The notes under the pieces were generated by a model. That model made no database searches, was not told the DNA's origin, and was given only the letters and a program-made list of their open reading frames with translations. 64,000 nt of DNA from Bradyrhizobium cenepequi. GTDB lineage: Bacteria; Pseudomonadota; Alphaproteobacteria; Rhizobiales; Xanthobacteraceae. Each line of letters starts with the position of its first letter. Position 1 is the stretch's first letter. The position numbers and the translations under genes were made by a program. This document shows positions 53,897 to 62,270 of this stretch, one piece after another. The DNA is taken from positions 599,619 to 663,618 of the forward strand of contig NZ_JAGKJI010000001.1 in NCBI RefSeq assembly GCF_020329485.1, read 5' to 3'.

Positions 53897-54528
53897 TGCT
53901 TCCTCCCAACTGCCGGCAGACTTCCAGCGAGCGTCTCCATTGACGTTCATTCGTCCCCTGACGTCGCCAAGTCTGGTTCAATCGAAGGTTAGCGGCAACA
54001 ACATTATGTATGCTGCATGCAATATCTACTATCATACTGATATGATTTATATTTCTGGATCAAAGATGTCTGCGGTGCCAAAATTTTAGCGCGCGGCTGA
54101 TTACGAATTGAGCGCCGCGGATGCGGCCCGGCCGATGGCGTCGACGATGCGCTGCAGTCACCCGGAGCTGTTGAAAATCATTAGCGGCTCCCATCAATCG
54201 GGATAGAGCGAGGCTACGGCGTCAGCTCGCCGGACCGGATGCTCTGACAACTTCGCAGGCAAGTCGTGGAAATCAAGCAGAACTTCGTTGTGTCGCAACC
54301 TCTGCTCACGGTGTGGGCGTTCTTCCACGACGTTCCAAGCGTTGCTGCGGCGCCATGCTGCACCACCTGCATTGGCTCGGCTACGCGCATTGCCTACGAT
54401 CGGTTCGCTCGCGATCCGTCCCATACACATCGTTGTGAACGAGGCCTCGTAACGGCGGGCGCCGCCCGTGCGTACGGGATGCCATGACCTTCAACGCGTC
54501 AGTATAGTCCAGGCAAGAGGTGATCCGG
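53897..54528. other. Gap between the MFS gene and a DUF417 gene
   Basis: About 630 bp without a convincing gene. The left part is AT-rich and carries the promoter of the MFS operon and a candidate operator (next entry). From 54100 on the DNA is GC-rich but shows only short frames without resemblance to known families. Confidence 0.45.
54031..54046. promoter_or_regulatory. Inverted repeat upstream of the MFS operon
   Basis: ATCATA (54031-54036) and TATGAT (54041-54046) form an exact 6-bp inverted repeat around CTGA in an AT-rich stretch 135 bp before the MFS start. FCD-type GntR proteins bind short palindromes of this size, and such a gene lies in the operon. Binding is inferred. Confidence 0.35.
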
Positions 54529-55017
54529 ATGAAGACACCCTTCAACGTCGCCGAAAGTGGAGAGGGATCTTATCGACTGCTGGCTATCCTTCGCTGGGTC
54601 ATGGTTGTGATCTTCGTGTCGTTTGGCATGCAGAAATTCACGTTGCAGTCGGCGCAGGGCATCGTTCAATACATCAGCAACAGTCCATTTATTTCGTGGT
54701 TATCGGTGCTTGGCCTGCGGGGAGAAGCGTATTTCCTCGGCGTTGCCGAGCTTGGTATCGCAGTGCTCCTTGCGGCGGGCGCATTCAGCCCGATCCTGTC
54801 AGCCATCAGCTCGCTGCTAGGCGTGATTACGTTCGCCATCACCTGGTCGTTCTTCTTCACGACACCGGGTGTCGTTAAATGGAGTTGGTCGACCGACCCG
54901 ATGGCCTGGAACTTGACCGGCGAGTTCATCTTCAAGGACATCGTCTTGCTCTGCGTCTGCCTCGTGCTGTTCCTCGCCTCATTGCCTCGATCTTTCAGCC
55001 GATCACGCAGTATGTAA
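54529..55017 (+). CDS. DUF417 (YkgB/RclC-like) membrane protein, second copy
   Basis: A 162-aa protein with four membrane segments. The pattern VVIFVSFGMQKFTLQSAQGI then VQYISNSPFISWLSVLG is the DUF417 signature, and EFIFKDIVLLCVCLVLFLAS corresponds to the C-terminal end of the copy at 3605-4111. AGAGG lies upstream of the ATG. Unlike the first copy it has no redox enzyme or AraC gene next to it. Convergent with the SDR gene. Confidence 0.85.
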   Translation: MKTPFNVAESGEGSYRLLAILRWVMVVIFVSFGMQKFTLQSAQGIVQYISNSPFISWLSVLGLRGEAYFLGVAELGIAVLLAAGAFSPILSAISSLLGVITFAITWSFFFTTPGVVKWSWSTDPMAWNLTGEFIFKDIVLLCVCLVLFLASLPRSFSRSRSM

Positions 55018-55121
55018 GACGGACGGTCCCCTCGCCCCGGCATCTGCTTCGCTGCTGTCGCAGGGCTCTCATTCTCCTGTGCGGGGTTTGCCACCATGCG
55101 AGGCGACAACTTCCGAACGCG

Positions 55122-55967
55122 TCACTTCCCCGCTTGCGCCGTTTCGCTCCCGAGGCGCCGCTGCAGCACCGACCAATAGGTCGCCGGTAGGAAGCGTTGC
55201 AGCAGGTCCATCAAGCGGGCGTCACGGCCGATCAGGATGCGCGGCCGGTTGTTCTCGATGCCAGCGATGATGATGCGCGCGGCGGCGGCCGGCGTCGTCC
55301 TGGCAGCCGCATCGAACCGCTCGATCAATTGTGCCCGGCGCGCATTGTCGGACACGGCGATGCCGGTGCGGGAATTGCGGACGATGTTGGTGGCGACACC
55401 ACCGGGATGCACCACTGACAGCCGCACTGGACTTGCCGCCACCGCTAGCTCATGCCGCAGGCTTTCGGAGAAGCCGCGCACGGCGAATTTCGAGGCGCAA
55501 TAGGCGGTCTGGCCGGGCGGTGCGACGATGCCGAAGATCGAGGAGACGTTGACGATATGCGCTTCGCGTTGCCGCGCGAGCTGCGGCAGGAAAGCGCGCG
55601 TCGCATGCACCGTGCCCCAGAAGTTGATGTTGAACAGCCACTCCATCTGCGCCTGGTCGATCTCATGGAACTGGCCGAGCAGGGAGACGCCGGCATTGTT
55701 GATGAGAATGTTGAGGGACGGATGCGCGCGGGTTGCGGCGTCCGCGAAGCCCGCGATCTCGCTGGCCTCGCCGACATCGACGCGATGCACCGTGACTTTC
55801 CGCGGGGCCACTTTGCCGATCTCGGCGGCCACCGCGGCAAGGCCGGGCTCATCCCGGTCCGCAAGCGCCAGATCGGCGCCGCCCGTGGCAAGCTCGAGCG
55901 CGAGCGCCCGGCCGATGCCGCTGGCGGCCCCCGTGACGGCCACCGCACTTCCGCAGATTGTCGTCAT
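55122..55967 (-). CDS. SDR family oxidoreductase
   Basis: A 281-aa classical short-chain dehydrogenase. GxxxGxG is TGAASGIG, NNAG is present (LINNAGVSLLG), Ser is in NVSSIFG and YxxxK in YCASKFA. The tail PRILIGRDARLMDLLQRFLP with a Tyr/Trp-rich end is that of the large group of acetoin-reductase-like or hydrophobic-substrate SDRs. No partner gene is adjacent, so the substrate is open. Confidence 0.9.
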   Translation of the reverse strand: MTTICGSAVAVTGAASGIGRALALELATGGADLALADRDEPGLAAVAAEIGKVAPRKVTVHRVDVGEASEIAGFADAATRAHPSLNILINNAGVSLLGQFHEIDQAQMEWLFNINFWGTVHATRAFLPQLARQREAHIVNVSSIFGIVAPPGQTAYCASKFAVRGFSESLRHELAVAASPVRLSVVHPGGVATNIVRNSRTGIAVSDNARRAQLIERFDAAARTTPAAAARIIIAGIENNRPRILIGRDARLMDLLQRFLPATYWSVLQRRLGSETAQAGK

Positions 55968-56093
55968 GCCACCTGCTCCCAGGGAATGTAGTGACTATCT
56001 CTAGCACAGGGTTCCGCGAGTTTTTCGAAATTGGAAATGAACCAGTCCGCGGTGCGGGCTTTAACCTCTTTTATTTCACGAACGGAGGCGCCG

Positions 56094-56483
56094 ATGGAAC
56101 AGCCAAGGCCGCTTCGCGGAAAAGCACTCGTCGTTGAAGACGACCCGATGCAGAGGCAGATGATTGGGCTCTTGCTGGAAGAGAGCGATTTCGACGTGAT
56201 CGAATGCGCCAGCGCCGAGGCTGCGGAGGTGATCTTGCAGTACGACGGCGAGGCTCTCGATCTGATGATGACCGATGTCGAGCTCGCCGGCTACAAGGAC
56301 GGCGTCGAGCTCGCCCATATCGCCAAGCGCTGCAATCCCGCCCTCGGCGTCATTGTCACCTCGGGCAAGCCGCTGCGGCGGAAGCTGCCGGATGGCGCGA
56401 AATTCTGGTCCAAGCCCTGGGTGCCGCTGGACGTGATCCGCGAGGCGGAGCGGATGGTGCTGGCGCGGGATGGCCGGCGGTAG
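56094..56483 (+). CDS. Single-domain response regulator
   Basis: A 129-aa receiver domain with no output domain. The acidic pocket is ALVVEDDPMQ, the phospho-acceptor Asp is in DLMMTDVELAG, the Thr in VIVTSGKPL and the Lys in FWSKPWVP, all in place. GGAGG precedes the ATG at 56094. It may relay phosphate or act as a sink; no kinase gene lies beside it. Confidence 0.9.
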   Translation: MEQPRPLRGKALVVEDDPMQRQMIGLLLEESDFDVIECASAEAAEVILQYDGEALDLMMTDVELAGYKDGVELAHIAKRCNPALGVIVTSGKPLRRKLPDGAKFWSKPWVPLDVIREAERMVLARDGRR

Positions 56484-56615
56484 CATGCGCGATTTGCAAG
56501 GCACCAATCGGAGCAGCGCAAAATCGAACGGCGGGCCGCAGGCCCGCCGGTTTGACAACCCCGGTTCTGAGCGCCCGGGCAGGGCGAGCGCGCGCCGCCG
56601 CCCGGGCTGAAACAG

Positions 56616-56684
56616 TTACTTCTTGGCCTTCTTCTTCTTGGTGGCCTTCTTCGCCTTTTTCGCCTTCTTCGCTTTCTTAGCCAT
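56616..56684 (-). CDS. 22-aa Lys/Ala-rich micro-peptide
   Basis: From an ATG at 56684 the minus strand encodes 22 residues, almost only Lys and Ala (MAKKAKKAKKAKK, then a Thr and two Lys clusters) with a TAA at 56616. GAGAGGAT stands before the start. The tract resembles the C-terminal tails of histone-H1-like proteins. Similar very short genes are seen in Bradyrhizobium. A nucleic-acid-binding role is inferred from charge only. Confidence 0.6.
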   Translation of the reverse strand: MAKKAKKAKKAKKATKKKKAKK

Positions 56685-57085
56685 AGTATCCTCTCAGGGT
56701 TTAATGGATTGAAACGCGACGCCGAGGCATGCTTGGCGGAGGGCCAACCTCGCAACATCCTCGATTGAGAAGCTCAACAGATTCGCGGCGTGCTGCCGCG
56801 GGCTGTCACCTCGCCGTCATCGCGTTATCCACAACTGTTGTGCGTCTTTGACGCGATTTTTCGCCGAACCAGCATGTCCACAGGCCTCCGCCGCATCGAA
56901 TGGCCGACCCGACAAGGTTAATGCTGCGGAAATTCGATCTTCATCGATTCAAAACCACAGCATCGAATAGACCATCGAATTGAGAGTCCATTAAGCCAGA
57001 TGACGGCATGTTGCCGCCGCGAGAGAGCCGTCACGGGCGGCCCGTTCACCTACAGAAGGGGCAGGATGCAGATCCTGGATTTGCG
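56685..57085. other. Gap upstream of the diguanylate cyclase
   Basis: About 400 bp without a gene. It holds one DnaA-box-like TTATCCACA (56825-56833) and three copies of CATCGAA, plus the promoters of the micro-peptide and of the cyclase. No further structure seen. Confidence 0.4.
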
Positions 57086-58297
57086 GTGCTGAGCGTTCCG
57101 ACGCTGTGGACGGTATCCGTCACCAACTTCTTCGCGCTCGGCCTGGTCTGGGTCTACGTGCAGCGCTGCTATCCCAAGTTCGAGGCGGCGCGGTTCTGGA
57201 CCGCGGCGGCATTTGCGGCAACCGCGGGCGCCGCGGCTTCGATGCTGCGCGGCGTGATCGACTTCCCCTTGCTGCTGATCGGCTGCAATGCGCTTCTGAC
57301 CTTGGCGTGCTGGTTCGTCGTGATGGGCGTCCAGCGCTTCTACACTGTGCCGATCTCCTGGCGCGCGCCTGCGCTCGGCATCGGCCTCACCTGCATCGGC
57401 CTCGCCTATTTCCAGTTCGTGCACGACGACATTGCGGCGCGGATCGCGGTCTATTCCCTCGGACAGATCGTGCCGGCGGCGATCAGTTTGCATTTGCTGC
57501 GGCGCGAGGACCAGAATGCCGGAGCCCGGCTGGCCGCCATCTGCTGCGTCCTACTCATCATCGGCCACGGCACGCGCTCCGTTCTCGCGCTGCTGCACGT
57601 CGGGGGCGATCTCTCGATCGTCGACTTCAACGGGATCCAGGCTGCGCTGATCCTGATCGTGATCTTCCTGTCGATGGCCTGGAACTTCGGCCTGCTGTTG
57701 ATGGCGATCGACCGGCTGCGCAACGAGGTCGCCGATCTCGCGCTGGTCGATGACCTCACGGGGGTCGGCAATCGCAGGCATCTGGTGCAGCGGCTGACCG
57801 AGGAATGCGCCCGCTCCGCGCGCAGCGCCGAGCCGTTCGCGCTGCTCGTGATCGATCTCGACGACTTCAAGGGCATCAACGACAACCATGGCCACGCCGC
57901 CGGCGACGCCTGCCTGCAACATTTCGCGCTGATGGCGCAGACCCGGTTGCGGCCCGGCGACATGCTGGCTCGCAGCGGCGGCGACGAGTTCTGCATCGTG
58001 CTGCCGTCGTCCTCGCTGCGCGAGGGAACGATGATCGCCCGCCGCGTGCTCGAGGTGTGCCGTGCCGATGCCGCGGAATGCGCGGGCAAGGAGATCCCGA
58101 TCGCGGTGTCGATCGGGGTTGCGCAATGGACAAGGGAGATCGGCGCCTATCCGGACCGCCTGATCGCCGCCGCCGACCAGGCGCTCTATGAAGCCAAGAA
58201 GCGCGGCCGCGACGGCTATGCGATCTCCGAACCGGCGCCGCCGCTGGTGCCCGAAATTGCCGACATGCCTGATATCATGAGCCGCAAGACGGCGTAA
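57086..58297 (+). CDS. Membrane-bound diguanylate cyclase (GGDEF)
   Basis: A protein of about 403 aa that makes c-di-GMP from GTP. About six membrane segments (first VPTLWTVSVTNFFALGLVWV) are followed by a GGDEF domain: DDLTGVGNRRHLVQRL, LLVIDLDDFKGINDNHGHAA and the signature RSGGDEFC. The inhibitory RxxD site is present as RPGD five residues before the signature. The GTG at 57086 is preferred because related proteins start just before VPTLW; an ATG at 57008 is in frame. Confidence 0.9.
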   Translation: MLSVPTLWTVSVTNFFALGLVWVYVQRCYPKFEAARFWTAAAFAATAGAAASMLRGVIDFPLLLIGCNALLTLACWFVVMGVQRFYTVPISWRAPALGIGLTCIGLAYFQFVHDDIAARIAVYSLGQIVPAAISLHLLRREDQNAGARLAAICCVLLIIGHGTRSVLALLHVGGDLSIVDFNGIQAALILIVIFLSMAWNFGLLLMAIDRLRNEVADLALVDDLTGVGNRRHLVQRLTEECARSARSAEPFALLVIDLDDFKGINDNHGHAAGDACLQHFALMAQTRLRPGDMLARSGGDEFCIVLPSSSLREGTMIARRVLEVCRADAAECAGKEIPIAVSIGVAQWTREIGAYPDRLIAAADQALYEAKKRGRDGYAISEPAPPLVPEIADMPDIMSRKTA

Positions 58298-58333
58298 GCC
58301 GTGTCACGAAAGCCGCATCACGGGGGCTGATGC

Positions 58334-58957
58334 ATGAACCTTCGCCTGCCTGCGGCGGCGCTTTGCACCGCTGTGCTCGTCACGTCGGCCTTCGCGCAGA
58401 CGCCCGATCTTGCGGCGATCGCGCGATCATCGGGCGCGCCTGACATCCCCGGTCTCAAGATGGTGTGGCTCGCGCCCTGGGGCGATGTCGCAAGGTCCCA
58501 TCCCTGGCGCAACATCATCGTGCACCAGACCGAAGGACCGGCAGGCTCGGCCCGCGGCGGCGCGCAGGCGCAATCCAGGAATCCGAGCCGGCGCGGCGTG
58601 ATGGTGTGGGTCGAGACCGACGGCACGGTCTATTGGGCGGTCGACGAGAAGCTCGTCACGACCCATGGCGACGGCGCCAACCGCAACGACAACAAATACA
58701 TCGACAATGGCCCGACCTATCACCAGGTCGTCGCCAGCAATTCGATCGGCGTCGAATTCGCCGGCAACTACCCCGACGTGACCCGCCCGCCCACGGAGGC
58801 GCAAATCGCGGCGTGGCGGATCCTGGTGAAGATCCTGCGCACCCGCTACAGCATCCCGCTCGAGCGCGTCTACGCCCATAACTGGATCGACTTCAAGGAC
58901 GCCCGCTATTGCGAAGGCTGCGCCTTGGCGAACATGGCGCGGGAGTGGGGCGAGTAG
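58334..58957 (+). CDS. N-acetylmuramoyl-L-alanine amidase (Amidase_2)
   Basis: A 207-aa periplasmic enzyme with a signal peptide (first 21 residues, ending AFAQ). Zinc ligands and catalytic parts: the His in NIIVHQTEGP, the Glu region SIGVEFAGNYPD and the C-terminal His in VYAHNWIDFKDARYCEGC. It cuts the stem peptide from glycan strands. Stands alone, ahead of a bidirectional terminator shared with rpoH. Confidence 0.87.
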   Translation: MNLRLPAAALCTAVLVTSAFAQTPDLAAIARSSGAPDIPGLKMVWLAPWGDVARSHPWRNIIVHQTEGPAGSARGGAQAQSRNPSRRGVMVWVETDGTVYWAVDEKLVTTHGDGANRNDNKYIDNGPTYHQVVASNSIGVEFAGNYPDVTRPPTEAQIAAWRILVKILRTRYSIPLERVYAHNWIDFKDARYCEGCALANMAREWGE

Positions 58958-58974
58958 AAAGCGGTCATCGGCGC

Positions 58975-59004
58975 AAAAAAAAGCCGGCGTTGCCGCCGGC
59001 TTTT
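58975..59004. terminator. Bidirectional terminator between amidase and rpoH
   Basis: GCCGGC (58983-58988) and GCCGGC (58995-59000) form a stem with loop GTTGCC, flanked by an A-run on the left and TTTT on the right, so it can stop transcripts from both sides. It lies in the 66-bp gap between convergent genes. Confidence 0.88.
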
Positions 59005-59023
59005 ACATACTATGCTGGCGCCG

Positions 59024-59920
59024 TCAGTGCGCAGCTTCGAGCGCCGCTTCCTGCTTGGCGATCGTGCCCTTGACGGCCGATTGCACCTTCTCGAAAGCGC
59101 GGACCTCGATCTGCCGCACGCGTTCGCGGGAGACGCCGAATTCGGCGGCGAGGTCTTCCAGCGTCATCGGCTCGTCGGCGAGGCGCCGCGCCTCGAAGAT
59201 GCGGCGTTCGCGCGGGTTGAGCACGTTGATGGCGCCGGTCAGCGCCTGGCGGCGATGATCGAACTCTTCGCTCTCCGCCATCAGGGCTTCCGCGTTTGGC
59301 GCGGTGTCGACCAGCCAGTCCTGCCATTCGCCCGCTTCGCCGTCGTCGCGGATCGGCGCGTTGAGCGACGCGTCGCCGCCGAGACGGCGGTTCATGTCGA
59401 TCACGTCCTGAGCCGTCACGCCGAGGCGCTTGGCAATCAGCTTCACCTGGTCGGGGTGGAGATCACCCTCGTCCAGCGCGGAGATCTTGCTCTTCGCCTT
59501 GCGCAGGTTGAAGAACAGCTTCTTCTGGTTCGCGGTGGTTCCCATTTTCACGAGCGACCAGGAACGCAGGATGTACTCTTGTATTGACGCCTTGATCCAC
59601 CACATGGCGTAAGTGGCGAGGCGGAAGCCCTTGTCGGGCTCGAACCGCTTCACCGCCTGCATCAGGCCGACATTGCCTTCCGAAACGACTTCGGATATCG
59701 GCAAGCCGTAGCCGCGATAGCCCATGGCGATCTTGGCCACGAGCCTGAGGTGGCTGGTGACGAGTTTATGTGCCGCGTCGCGATCGTCGTGCTCGCGCCA
59801 ACGTTTCGCGAGCATATATTCCTCCTGCGGTTCCAGCATCGGGAACCGACGGATCTCGGCGAGGTATCTTGAGAGGCCGGATTCTCCATTGAGAACCGGT
59901 AACGTAGCTGTACGGGCCAT
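59024..59920 (-). CDS. rpoH: Heat-shock sigma factor RpoH
   Basis: A 298-aa sigma-32. Region 2 (HLRLVAKIAMGYRGYGLPIS, GNVGLMQAVKRFEPDKGFRL with ATYAMWWIKASIQEYI) is followed by the RpoH box QKKLFFNLRKAKSKI, which tells it from RpoD, and region 4 (LEDLAAEFGVSRERVRQIEV). It directs transcription of chaperone and protease genes. Alphaproteobacteria often have several rpoH genes. Confidence 0.97.
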   Translation of the reverse strand: MARTATLPVLNGESGLSRYLAEIRRFPMLEPQEEYMLAKRWREHDDRDAAHKLVTSHLRLVAKIAMGYRGYGLPISEVVSEGNVGLMQAVKRFEPDKGFRLATYAMWWIKASIQEYILRSWSLVKMGTTANQKKLFFNLRKAKSKISALDEGDLHPDQVKLIAKRLGVTAQDVIDMNRRLGGDASLNAPIRDDGEAGEWQDWLVDTAPNAEALMAESEEFDHRRQALTGAINVLNPRERRIFEARRLADEPMTLEDLAAEFGVSRERVRQIEVRAFEKVQSAVKGTIAKQEAALEAAH

Positions 59921-60112
59921 GCTAGCGCCCTCCAGTGGTTCAGGCCCCCGATAGCGGCGGGCCCGGCAGGCGGCCGCTGTGTTAAAGCCGGCCGGCTTGC
60001 GATGTTCCGCGTTGGGTATTCAACGCGAACGCAACATTACACCCAATGGGGCGTGATAGGGAAGGATTGCTGACGTCACGTCCCCGTGTGGCTGATATAA
60101 CTTATTGTCATA

Positions 60113-61192
60113 TCAAGGTTTTTCCAAGGGGTGCGTCATAGCGCCACCTTCCAGGGTGCGTTTCAGGAGAAGCAAATCCTCCGGTAGTGGCAGCTCCCAA
60201 TGCAAAATTTCTCCGGTTCGGGGGTGCTCGATAGCAAGCAGGTAAGCGTGGAGCGCTTGGCGGCCTAGGGCGGCGAGTGCGGCCTGCGCGTTGGGGCCGA
60301 GATGGCTGGCCTTGGTCTTGAAGTGCGGGCCATAGACGGAATCACCCATCAGCGGATGGCCGATATGGGCGAGGTGCACGCGGATCTGATGGGTCCGTCC
60401 GGTCTCGAGCCGGCAGGCCAGCAGGGAGGCGACCGGCTTGCCGTCGTGCCCCTGAAACGCTTCGCTCAGCTCCCAATGGGTGATCGCCTCGCGGCCGCGC
60501 TCGCGCACCGCCATCTTCTCGCGCGCATACGGGTGGCGGTCGATCGGCGCGTCAATGGTGCCGCGCTGGCGGTTCGGCACCCCCCAGATGAAGGCCAGAT
60601 AGCCGCGCTCCATTTCTCCGGTGCGGCCATGGTCGGCAAATTGCGTGGTCAGTGACTGATGGGCCTGATCGTTCTTCGCGACCACCATCAAGCCGGTGGT
60701 GTCCTTGTCCAGCCGATGGACGATTCCCGGACGCCGCACGCCGCCGATGCCGGAAAGGCCGGCGCCGCAATGGGCAATCAGGGCGTTGACCAGTGTGCCG
60801 CTCTCATGGCCGGCGGCGGGATGCACCACGAGGCCGGCCGGCTTGTCGATGACGATAAGATCGTCATCCTCATAGATGATATCGAGCGCGATATCCTCGC
60901 CCTTAGGCTCCGGCGGGACCGCTTCCGGAACCTCGATTCCGACCGCATCGCCTTGGGCGACGTGAAACGCGGGGTCGCGAACGGGAGCGTCCTTCACCGT
61001 GACGGAACCGGCGAGGATCAGCGCCTTCAGCCGTGACCGCGACAGTTCCGGAAGGCGCTGCGCGAGGACACGGTCGAGCCGGGGCGAGCCCTCGTCGCCC
61101 TGAACGGTGACGGCCAGCCTCTGGACCCCAAGGGAGCCGCCAAGGGCCGGCGGGTCCTGTTCCTCTGCGTTCGCGCTTACTTTCTTCGGCAA
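60113..61192 (-). CDS. 23S rRNA pseudouridine synthase, RluD/RluA family
   Basis: A 359-aa enzyme that makes pseudouridine in 23S rRNA. An S4 RNA-binding domain (RLDRVLAQRLPELSRSRLKA) precedes the catalytic domain with the Asp in GIVHRLDKDTTGLMVVAKN and RLETGRTHQIRVHLAHIGHP. There is no ATG in the first part; a TTG at 61192 with GGAAG upstream is the likely start. A start at 61267 would overlap the divergent gene. Confidence 0.92.
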   Translation of the reverse strand: MPKKVSANAEEQDPPALGGSLGVQRLAVTVQGDEGSPRLDRVLAQRLPELSRSRLKALILAGSVTVKDAPVRDPAFHVAQGDAVGIEVPEAVPPEPKGEDIALDIIYEDDDLIVIDKPAGLVVHPAAGHESGTLVNALIAHCGAGLSGIGGVRRPGIVHRLDKDTTGLMVVAKNDQAHQSLTTQFADHGRTGEMERGYLAFIWGVPNRQRGTIDAPIDRHPYAREKMAVRERGREAITHWELSEAFQGHDGKPVASLLACRLETGRTHQIRVHLAHIGHPLMGDSVYGPHFKTKASHLGPNAQAALAALGRQALHAYLLAIEHPRTGEILHWELPLPEDLLLLKRTLEGGAMTHPLEKP

Positions 61193-61234
61193 AATCGGTT
61201 TCCACTTCCGCCGATCATGTTTAAACAGCCGCGC

Positions 61235-61570
61235 ATGACCGAAACAACGTTCCCTGAACCGACCCAAGAGCAGGCCGCCCTGATCGCGCGGGTGCGGCGG
61301 ATGATGCTGATCGCGGCCCTGACCTCGGCGCTGGCGGTGTCCGTGGTCCTCATCGCCATCGGCTATCGTTTTTACCGCGCGGAGGGAAGCCCTGTCGCCA
61401 CGACGGACATCACGGCGGCACTGCCGAAGGGCGCGCGCATCGTGTCGACCGGCATCGCCGGCGACAGCCTGGTGGTGACCCTTGATGTAGGCGGGACGAC
61501 CGAAATTCGCACATTCGACGCAAAAACGCTGAAACCATCAGGAAAACTGCGTTTCGTCAGCGAACCCTGA
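61235..61570 (+). CDS. Small single-pass membrane protein (DUF6476-like)
   Basis: A 111-aa protein: a cytoplasmic start (TQEQAALIARVRRMM), one membrane segment (LTSALAVSVVLIAIGYRFYR) and an extracytoplasmic beta domain (ALPKGARIVSTGIAGDSLVV, then TTEIRTFDAKTLKPSGKLRF). Small proteins of this build are found divergent from rluD-type genes in alphaproteobacteria; I recall the label DUF6476. Function unknown. Confidence 0.7.
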   Translation: MTETTFPEPTQEQAALIARVRRMMLIAALTSALAVSVVLIAIGYRFYRAEGSPVATTDITAALPKGARIVSTGIAGDSLVVTLDVGGTTEIRTFDAKTLKPSGKLRFVSEP

Positions 61571-61622
61571 GCCAAGCTCGCTTGCAGTTTTCGATTTTCA
61601 AGGCTATTGCCTGAGGTCTCAC

Positions 61623-61697
61623 GCTCCCTTCGTCTAGCGGTTAGGACGCGGCCCTCTCAAGGCTGAAACAGGGGTTCGATTCCCCTAGGGAGCGCCA
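61623..61697 (+). tRNA. tRNA-Glu (CTC anticodon)
   Basis: GCTCCCT (61623-61629) pairs with AGGGAGC (61687-61693); discriminator G and an encoded CCA follow to 61697. The anticodon arm is CGGCC-CTCTCAA-GGCTG, giving anticodon CTC, and the T arm is AGGGG-TTCGATT-CCCCT. tRNA genes are frequent insertion points, and transposon remains follow directly. Confidence 0.96.
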
Positions 61698-62270
61698 AGA
61701 AATTCAATGGCTTAGATCCAGATCGGCGAAGTCGTCGAATATCGGTTGAATAAGCGTCGGCGAACGGTAGCGAACCCACCGCGCCAATTTGTAAGCTCAT
61801 TCTGCCCGCTTCGTCGCCGACTTCCGACGCGCTAATCGCCGATCTGTTCACAGGCCGTCCGCGTACGCAGACAGGCAACTCGAGTCGCTTATCGACACCC
61901 GCCGCCCTGCGCGAGGTGCGTGAACTCGGCCACATCATTGAAAATCGAGGCTGCCCGCGCGTGATCGTTCGCGACGACCGCGCCGAGTTCACCAGCAACA
62001 CCCATATTGGCCTGACAGGAAAAGATAGTGGCACTACATCGCACCTCACAGCCAAGTTTCATGTCCTTAGTACGCATTGTTTTCCTGAGCCTCTTTCTGT
62101 CCGTAAGATTGTTCGAAACTCCGCTCCCGGAAGCGTTGTAGAAACGCTGGGGAGGGCAGTCGCAGCGTAGACCGATGCTGTCCTAGAGAGTCCCACGCCA
62201 GCGCTTCATAAACGCCATGTTCGGCAACAGCTTCGCTCAGAATGGAGAGCCAGGCTCGGCTGCTTTAACT
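61698..62270. other. Transposon graveyard downstream of tRNA-Glu
   Basis: About 570 bp with no intact gene. It contains the IS3-type remnant listed separately. The rest is short frames without recognisable domains. No copy of the tRNA 3' end was found, so a tRNA-integrated island cannot be shown. Confidence 0.5.
61870..62010 (+). pseudogene. Fragment of an IS3-family transposase (OrfB)
   Basis: The plus strand reads LREVRELGHIIENRGCPRVI then VRDDRAEFTSN, matching the second-Asp region of IS3-type integrase cores (ELD-x-I-x-x-RG-x-P-x-x-I-V-x-D-N/D-G/R-x-E-[FL]-TSN). Resemblance ends a few residues later and neither terminal Glu region nor OrfA is found, so it is dead. Confidence 0.55.

Noticed and set aside
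52985..53992. 335-codon plus-strand frame opposite the MFS gene
   Set aside because: Highly charged, without hydrophobic core or motif; the minus strand encodes a clear 12-span transporter.
56616..56684. The Lys/Ala tract as a simple DNA repeat or CRISPR-like array
   Set aside because: Units are not identical and there are no spacers; it reads as a small gene with start and stop.
56825..56833. Perfect DnaA-box sequence TTATCCACA
   Set aside because: A single box without AT-rich unwinding region, clustered boxes or origin genes nearby; a chance match is likely.
59921..60112. Heat-shock-type promoter before rpoH
   Set aside because: A CCCCAT-like element is present on the minus strand but no matching upstream box at proper distance was found.
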